Origin: Treponema sp.
Lineage (GTDB): Bacteria; Spirochaetota; Spirochaetia; Treponematales; Breznakiellaceae
Length of the DNA stretch: 36,226 nucleotides
NCBI GenBank assembly: GCA_031266175.1
Contig: JAISBN010000096.1
Location: 1 to 36,226 of the forward strand
Reading direction: 5' to 3'
Shown here: in pieces, positions 31,813 to 36,226 of the stretch
How the letters are laid out: each line of letters starts with the position of its first letter
Numbering within the stretch: the first letter of the stretch is position 1
The notes under the pieces: model-generated
Database searches by the model: none
Seen by the model: only the letters and a program-made list of their open reading frames with translations
Told to the model about the DNA's origin: nothing
Program-made: the position numbers and the translations under genes

Positions 31813-33350
31813 ACAGCCCCCTCGTAATCGTATTCGATGATTACCCCCGAATCATCCAGAGCCAGGGCTTCCAGTTCATCCCTGGAAAGTTCGTCGGAGG
31901 TCTTTAGTTTCTTCCGGTAAATAAGACCCATAACCTGGATAACAATCAGGGGCGTCATGGCCACCATGGCTACAATACCGAAAGCGTCTATCATCAGGTT
32001 ACCCCCTACTCCTTCACAGGTTCCCATGGCCAGGGGAAGCAAAAAAGTGGATGTCAGGGGACCCGAGCAGACACCGCCGGAATCAAAGGCTATGCCGGTA
32101 AAAATAGCCGGAACAAAAAAAGTCAGGACCAGGGCGATAATATAACCGGGAACCAGGATCCACAAAAGGGGTATTCCCAGCAGTATTCTGAGCATGGAAA
32201 GGGCCAGGGCCGAAGCCATGCCGATGGACAGACCCTGCTTCATGGCCTTTTGGGGAATGGCCCCGGAAGAAATTTCCTCCACATCCTTAACCAAAACATG
32301 CACCGCCGGTTCCGCTTTTACAATAAAATAGCCGAAGAGCATCCCCAGGGGAACGAGAATCCACCGAAAGGGCGCAACCGCCAGTTCGGCCCCCAAAAAC
32401 TGGCCTACGGGGATAAAGCCCACGTTCACTCCCGTAAGGAACACAACCAGCCCGATAAAGGTATACAAAAAGCCTACCCCTATCCGGGCCAGCTGGCGCC
32501 GGTTATAGCGCCGGGAAATAAGCTGGAAAATCAGGAAAATGACCAGGATGGCTCCCAGGGCCTTAAGAACATCCGTGGCATAGGTGGGAAACTCGAAGGC
32601 AAACAGTTCCACCACGTCCCTGGAAGTAATTACCGCGGGAATTCGGTGGCTTTCCACCGCGGCGCCTTCGGGATTAAAGAAAATCCCCAAAAGGAGAACC
32701 GCTAAAATGGGGCCCACACTGCACAGGGCCACCAGGCCGAAACTGTCGTCCCGGGAATTTTTGTCGGTCCGAATCGCCGCGAGCCCCAGGCCCATGGAAA
32801 GGATAAAGGGCACGGTGATAGGCCCGGTGGTTACGCCGCCGGAATCAAAGGCAACGGGGACAAAATTCGCGGGGGCAAAAAAAACCAGCCCAAAAGTGAT
32901 AAAGTAAAACACAAACAGCAAAACGGACAACCGTATTTTAAGGAAGATCCGCAAAACGGACACCACCAGAAAAAAACCGACCCCGCAGGCCACGGCAAAA
33001 ATAAGGTTAAAATAGGGAATCGACGGAACCTGATGGGCCAGTACCTGGAGGTCCGGTTCCGCAATGGTAATCACCAGCCCCATGACAAAGCTGACCATCA
33101 GGACAAAGACGAGATTGGAAGTCTTCGTCAGCTGAATGCCGATCCCTTCGCCCATGGGCATCATCGCCATATCCGCGCCCATGGTGAAAAATCCCATCCC
33201 CAGCACCAGAAGAGAAGCACCTACGATAAAAGTAAGGATCGTTCCCGTGGGCATGGGTACCAGAAAGACACTGGCGATAAGCACTATCGCCGTTATGGGG
33301 AGTACCGAGGAAAAAGCCTCCATGATTTTTTCTTTGAGTATTTTGTTCAC
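31809..33350 (-). CDS. Two-repeat DUF1538 membrane protein (UmpAB-like transporter)
   Basis: The 513-residue polytopic protein has roughly 12-14 hydrophobic segments as two DUF1538 halves. Each half has the hallmark loop FDSGGVTTGP or FDSGGVCSGP. DUF1538 proteins of the UmpAB type have been described as sodium/proton antiporters made of two subunits; here both halves are in one chain. The function here is inferred from that. The GTG start at 33350 keeps an N-terminal KEKIMEAFSSVLPI resembling the family, but has no clear ribosome-binding site. ATG 33323 is an alternative. Confidence 0.82.
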   Translation of the reverse strand: MNKILKEKIMEAFSSVLPITAIVLIASVFLVPMPTGTILTFIVGASLLVLGMGFFTMGADMAMMPMGEGIGIQLTKTSNLVFVLMVSFVMGLVITIAEPDLQVLAHQVPSIPYFNLIFAVACGVGFFLVVSVLRIFLKIRLSVLLFVFYFITFGLVFFAPANFVPVAFDSGGVTTGPITVPFILSMGLGLAAIRTDKNSRDDSFGLVALCSVGPILAVLLLGIFFNPEGAAVESHRIPAVITSRDVVELFAFEFPTYATDVLKALGAILVIFLIFQLISRRYNRRQLARIGVGFLYTFIGLVVFLTGVNVGFIPVGQFLGAELAVAPFRWILVPLGMLFGYFIVKAEPAVHVLVKDVEEISSGAIPQKAMKQGLSIGMASALALSMLRILLGIPLLWILVPGYIIALVLTFFVPAIFTGIAFDSGGVCSGPLTSTFLLPLAMGTCEGVGGNLMIDAFGIVAMVAMTPLIVIQVMGLIYRKKLKTSDELSRDELEALALDDSGVIIEYDYEGAV

Positions 33351-33356
33351 CTTAAC

Positions 33357-33386
33357 ACTATACTATTGCATTTAAGCCATCGTCAA
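33357..33386 (-). promoter_or_regulatory. Promoter of the DUF1538/P-II/LysM operon
   Basis: On the minus strand TTGACG (33386-33381) and TATAGT (33362-33357) are 18 nt apart. The predicted start, near 33350, coincides with the GTG codon, so the mRNA may be leaderless or use ATG 33323. Confidence 0.6.
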
Positions 33387-33401
33387 TGATATAACAACAA
33401 T

Positions 33402-33767
33402 ATGGTTTTCTTTTTGGAGAAAAAACCGACAATTCCCTTTTTGGCGCTGTATCTTATCCTTGCGGTGGCAGGATCCTTTGCTATTTCCAGGGGAGAATTC
33501 TTTTACGATGCCCATGATCCGGACATGACGGAAAAATTTTTTACGCCCGGCGATCGGCCCGCGGACTGCCTGCCGGGAAACGCTCTGGTTATCCGCAGAA
33601 ACAGCGGATCGGACGCTTCTGTGCTGCGCGCCCTGTCACCCCGGATCATCATGCAGACCAATGTCGAACTGAAGGAAGCGGCTATTATCCGGTCGCCCTT
33701 TCACACTAACGTTAAAACCGCGTATTTCACGATAAAAGACTCCATTTTGCTAAAACTTAGAATCTGA
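33402..33767 (+). CDS. Hypothetical protein with N-terminal membrane anchor
   Basis: This 121-residue ORF encodes a hydrophobic anchor or signal segment (about residues 10-30, IPFLALYLILAVAGSFAIS) followed by a soluble part of about 90 residues. The motifs DPDMTEKFFTPGDRPADCLPGNALVIRR and the C-terminal TVELKEAAI-like stretch are not recognised. There is no ribosome-binding site before ATG 33402, and it lies divergent from and within 52 nt of the DUF1538 start. Coding status is moderately supported. Confidence 0.5.
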   Translation: MVFFLEKKPTIPFLALYLILAVAGSFAISRGEFFYDAHDPDMTEKFFTPGDRPADCLPGNALVIRRNSGSDASVLRALSPRIIMQTNVELKEAAIIRSPFHTNVKTAYFTIKDSILLKLRI

Positions 33768-33846
33768 TTCCTTACCCCAATCTTTCTTTCATTAAATTCA
33801 TTTCCCTTTGATTCCCCATGGCGAACGTCAGGGGGGAGGAGGCGCT

Positions 33847-34296
33847 ATGTTACTCAACGAGGTTTTTAACAAAGAGTTAATAAACCTGAACCTTAAAAGT
33901 ACCATCAAGGAATCTGCTTTTGTTGAACTGGTTGACGCAATAGCCGACCTTAACCCCGTCCTTAACCGGGAACAGATGCTCGGAATAATTCAGGACCGGG
34001 AAAACAAAATGAACAGCGCCATTATTTCCGGTGTTGCCATACCCCACGGCTGTTATCCGGGGATCAACACGGTTATCGGGGCTCTTGGCGTTTCCCGGAG
34101 CGGCATTGATTACCAGACCACGGATAAAAAGCCGGTCCATGTGGTTTTTATGATCATCATGGGCGAAGGCTGCCGGGAAACGCATCTGCGGGTACTAAAC
34201 CGCATTCTGGCTTTAATCAATTCGGAAGTCCTGGAGTTTCTGCAAAAGGCCGCGGATCCCCAGGAGGTGTACAACATGCTGGCCCGTTTTCATTAG
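33847..34296 (+). CDS. PTS EIIA-like (PtsN family) protein
   Basis: The 149-residue protein has the phosphorylatable His in SGVAIPHGC (His67) and the family pattern VVFMIIMGEGCRETHLRVLNRILALI. This resembles the fructose/nitrogen EIIA domain, which accepts phosphate from HPr-type proteins. No EIIB or EIIC is adjacent, so a regulatory role is more likely than sugar transport. GGGGAGGAGG supports ATG 33847 over the open frame from 33808. The oadG-like gene follows within 9 nt. Confidence 0.85.
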   Translation: MLLNEVFNKELINLNLKSTIKESAFVELVDAIADLNPVLNREQMLGIIQDRENKMNSAIISGVAIPHGCYPGINTVIGALGVSRSGIDYQTTDKKPVHVVFMIIMGEGCRETHLRVLNRILALINSEVLEFLQKAADPQEVYNMLARFH

Positions 34297-34304
34297 GAGG
34301 AATA

Positions 34305-34547
34305 ATGACTATTATGGAAATGCTTGGACAAAGTACCATCTTAACGGTACTTGGTATGTCCGTGGTTTTTATTTTTTTATGGCTTATGATTATATGTGTT
34401 ACCCTTACCGGCAAGGCAATACACAAGATGGGCCTGGACAAGGATGTTACGGCCCCGCCGCCGGCTCCCCGGACCAAGGGAGTAACGCCGGAAGTGACAT
34501 CGGCCATTACTGCCGCGGTGGTGGAATTCAGGAAAGAGCAGTCATAA
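34305..34547 (+). CDS. oadG: Sodium-pumping decarboxylase gamma-type subunit (OadG-like)
   Basis: This 80-residue protein has one membrane helix (about residues 12-36, TVLGMSVVFIFLWLMIICVTL), a proline-rich stretch (APPPAPRTKG) and a short helical tail (EVTSAITAAVVEFRKEQ). This is the layout of OadG, which scaffolds the alpha and beta subunits. TAGGAGGA precedes ATG 34305. It is part of the run leading to the beta subunit. Confidence 0.8.
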   Translation: MTIMEMLGQSTILTVLGMSVVFIFLWLMIICVTLTGKAIHKMGLDKDVTAPPPAPRTKGVTPEVTSAITAAVVEFRKEQS

Positions 34548-34619
34548 ACCAGTTCATACCGGGCCAGCCGTCTTGGCGTTTTACTACCGGCCGTATACAC
34601 TTCTAGTACGGAGGAACGT

Positions 34620-35759
34620 ATGGAATTCCTGGTAGAAGGATTTCTTGCGGTAAGCTGGAAACAGCTTATCATGTTTGCTGCGGGCTTTTGCCTGATATAC
34701 CTGGCCATAAAAAAAGAATACGAGCCCGCCCTGCTTTTGCCCATGGGTTTCGGGGCAATCCTGGTAAACCTTCCCTTAAGCGGGGTGTTAAACCAGGTGA
34801 TGCCCGGAGTAGGCGAAACCCACGGGATTATCCAGTGGATGTTTGAAACGGGCATTGCCTCTTCGGAGCTAATGCCCCTGCTCCTCTTTATCGGCATTGG
34901 GGCCATGATAGATTTTTCGCCCCTCCTGTCCCGGCCGGTGTATCTGCTCTTTGGCGCGTCCGCCCACTTTGGCATCTTTGCCACCATCACCCTTTCCTGC
35001 CTACTGGGGTTCAGCTTAAAAGACGCCGCAGCCATCGGCATTATCGGCGCGGCCGACGGCCCTACCACCATACTGGTATCCCAGGTACTCCGCTCGGCGT
35101 ACCTGGGCCCCATAGCGGTCGCGGCCTACTCGTATATGTCCCTGGTACCGATCATTCAGCCCCTGACCATAAAACTTATCACCACCAAAAAAGAGCGGAT
35201 GATACGAATGGAAAGCGTGGCCAGTGATGACGTGCCGCGGATCCTGAAAATCCTGTTTCCCATCGGGGTTACGATTCTGGTCGGTTTTATCGCCCCCGCC
35301 GCGGTAGCCCTTATCGGGTTCCTGATGTTCGGCAACCTTATCCGGGAATGCGGTGTGCTGGGTTCCCTTTCGGAGGCGGCCCAGAAAACCCTGTCCAACC
35401 TGATCACCCTGCTCCTGGGCATAACCATTGCTTTTACCCTGCAGGCGGAAGCCTTTATCACCATGGATACCCTTAAGATCCTTGCCCTGGGCCTGGCGGC
35501 GTTTATCTTTGATACCGTGGGAGGGGTACTGTTTACCAAGATGCTGAACCTGTTCCTGAAAAAGAAAATCAACCCCATGATAGGAGCGGCGGGAATCTCC
35601 GCCTTTCCCATGTCGGCCCGGGTTATCCAAAAGCTTGCGCTACAGGAGGACCCCTCCAATATTTTTTTAATGCATGCGGTCAGCGCTAACGTGTCGGGGC
35701 AGATCGCCTCCGTTGCGGCCAGCGGCCTGGTATTAAGCCTTATCCTGGGTTATTTATAA
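34620..35759 (+). CDS. oadB: Sodium ion-translocating decarboxylase beta subunit
   Basis: The 379-residue membrane protein shows the OadB/GcdB/MmdB pattern: GIGAMIDFSPLL, IGIIGAADGPTTILVSQVL with the functional Asp of the sodium channel, and GGVLFTKMLNLFLKKKINPMIGAAGISAFPMSARV near the end. It couples decarboxylation of a biotin-bound carboxyl group to sodium export. Which acid is used (oxaloacetate, methylmalonyl-CoA or glutaconyl-CoA) cannot be told, because the alpha subunit is not in the window. GGAGG precedes ATG 34620. Confidence 0.93.
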   Translation: MEFLVEGFLAVSWKQLIMFAAGFCLIYLAIKKEYEPALLLPMGFGAILVNLPLSGVLNQVMPGVGETHGIIQWMFETGIASSELMPLLLFIGIGAMIDFSPLLSRPVYLLFGASAHFGIFATITLSCLLGFSLKDAAAIGIIGAADGPTTILVSQVLRSAYLGPIAVAAYSYMSLVPIIQPLTIKLITTKKERMIRMESVASDDVPRILKILFPIGVTILVGFIAPAAVALIGFLMFGNLIRECGVLGSLSEAAQKTLSNLITLLLGITIAFTLQAEAFITMDTLKILALGLAAFIFDTVGGVLFTKMLNLFLKKKINPMIGAAGISAFPMSARVIQKLALQEDPSNIFLMHAVSANVSGQIASVAASGLVLSLILGYL

Positions 35760-35770
35760 AGGAGGATTAT

Positions 35771-35908
35771 ATGGACCCCGCAATTGTACAGAATGTGCTG
35801 AATTCCCTGAACATGATGTGGAAGGGTATGGCGGGCCTTTTTGTGGTCTGCGGCGTCATGGCGATCCTGACGGCGCTGATGGTAAAATGGTTTTGGCCAA
35901 ACCGGTAA
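35771..35908 (+). CDS. OadG-related small membrane subunit
   Basis: This 45-residue ORF starts at ATG 35771 after GGAGG at 35761-35765. It consists of a short amphipathic start (DPAIVQNVLNSLNMMWKGMAG) and one membrane helix (LFVVCGVMAILTALMVKWFW). The form matches small OadG-related transporter subunits that accompany beta subunits. It is 11 nt after oadB. Confidence 0.6.
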   Translation: MDPAIVQNVLNSLNMMWKGMAGLFVVCGVMAILTALMVKWFWPNR

Positions 35909-35978
35909 TTCCGAATTCAAGACAACCACGGACAGACACAGATTATGGCGAGTCCGCTTTATAAAAGGAGGCGGTACA

Positions 35979-36226
35979 ATGGAAAATCTTGCTCACTGGG
36001 TAATCGTCGCGGGCGGCATTGTTATTGTTCTTGTTTTGGCCTCCGGCCTTATCGTCTTTTTCCGTGAAGCGAAACGGAACTGGGCGTCATTCTGTTTCCC
36101 CAACGAAGGCGATGTTAAAGAACTGCCGGCCCTTAAAGAAGCCTATGGCGACAGCCTCGAAAAGCGCAACGAGTTCTGGTTCGGCTTCGGCCAAATCGTC
36201 ATTGTCGCCCTGATCATCATCATGCT
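35979..36226 (+). CDS. Membrane protein, 3' end cut by the window
   Basis: The ORF starts at ATG 35979 after AAGGAGG (35965-35971) and is open to the edge (82 codons). It has a membrane helix at about residues 7-27 (WVIVAGGIVIVLVLASGLIVFF), a hydrophilic stretch including WASFCFPNEGDVKELPALKEAYGDSLEKRNEF, and the start of a second helix (VIVALIIIML). No family is recognised. It follows the decarboxylase subunits, so it may belong to the same operon. Confidence 0.65.
   Translation, partial: MENLAHWVIVAGGIVIVLVLASGLIVFFREAKRNWASFCFPNEGDVKELPALKEAYGDSLEKRNEFWFGFGQIVIVALIIIM

Overview
The window looks like the chromosome of a spirochaete of the Treponema group, probably a gut or termite-associated lineage with roughly balanced GC. 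This rests on general gene resemblance: a PotD-type lipoprotein, a dCache chemoreceptor, a SpoIIE/STAS/HATPase set, spirochaete-style secreted hypotheticals and a bacterial-type small SRP RNA. No search could be run, so the genus is an inference.

Layout. (1) 1-4214: SRP RNA (ffs), a small membrane protein, rplM-rpsI, recX, an FMN-type alpha-hydroxy-acid dehydrogenase relative, acylphosphatase and a secreted protein closed by a terminator. (2) 4294-8486: a complete spermidine/putrescine importer, potABCD, with overlapping ATPase and permease genes, a stem-loop before potD and a strong hairpin after it. (3) 8578-13580: three tandem paralogues encoding exported 34-residue TPR proteins with 18, 15 and 7 repeats. 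The first and third are frameshifted. Identical palindromes and a mosaic of other hairpins separate them. (4) 13608-15418: a hypothetical protein, a PhnP-type metallo-beta-lactamase-fold enzyme and rpmB.

(5) 15460-22896: a partner-switching signalling island. STAS, HATPase and an unrecognised 404-residue protein lie on the minus strand, divergent from a SpoIIE phosphatase with an N-terminal CBS-like region. A chemoreceptor, proA and a zinc-ribbon membrane protein follow. (6) 22907-28142: an ABC importer (lipoprotein, ATPase, fused double permease) behind a textbook promoter whose -10 box sits inside a perfect 13-bp inverted repeat. Next comes a LicC/PntC-like nucleotidyltransferase with an N-terminal winged-helix domain and its own promoter, then a META-domain protein. 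(7) 28146-33386, minus strand: a secreted protein, a perfect ParB-binding parS site at the end of arfB, metK, a LysM lipoprotein, a tandem P-II-like protein and a two-repeat DUF1538 membrane protein. (8) 33402-36226: an anchored hypothetical protein, a PTS IIA-like protein, and gamma and beta subunits of a sodium-pumping decarboxylase. Two further small membrane ORFs follow, the last cut by the window edge.

The observations most worth a second look are the frameshifted TPR paralogue array with its palindrome mosaic, the operator-controlled ABC cassette beside the winged-helix nucleotidyltransferase, the perfect parS, the partner-switching island with its unknown protein, and the DUF1538/P-II/LysM operon. 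No gene-free stretch exceeds about 300 bases. No rRNA, tRNA, insertion sequence or CRISPR array was seen.
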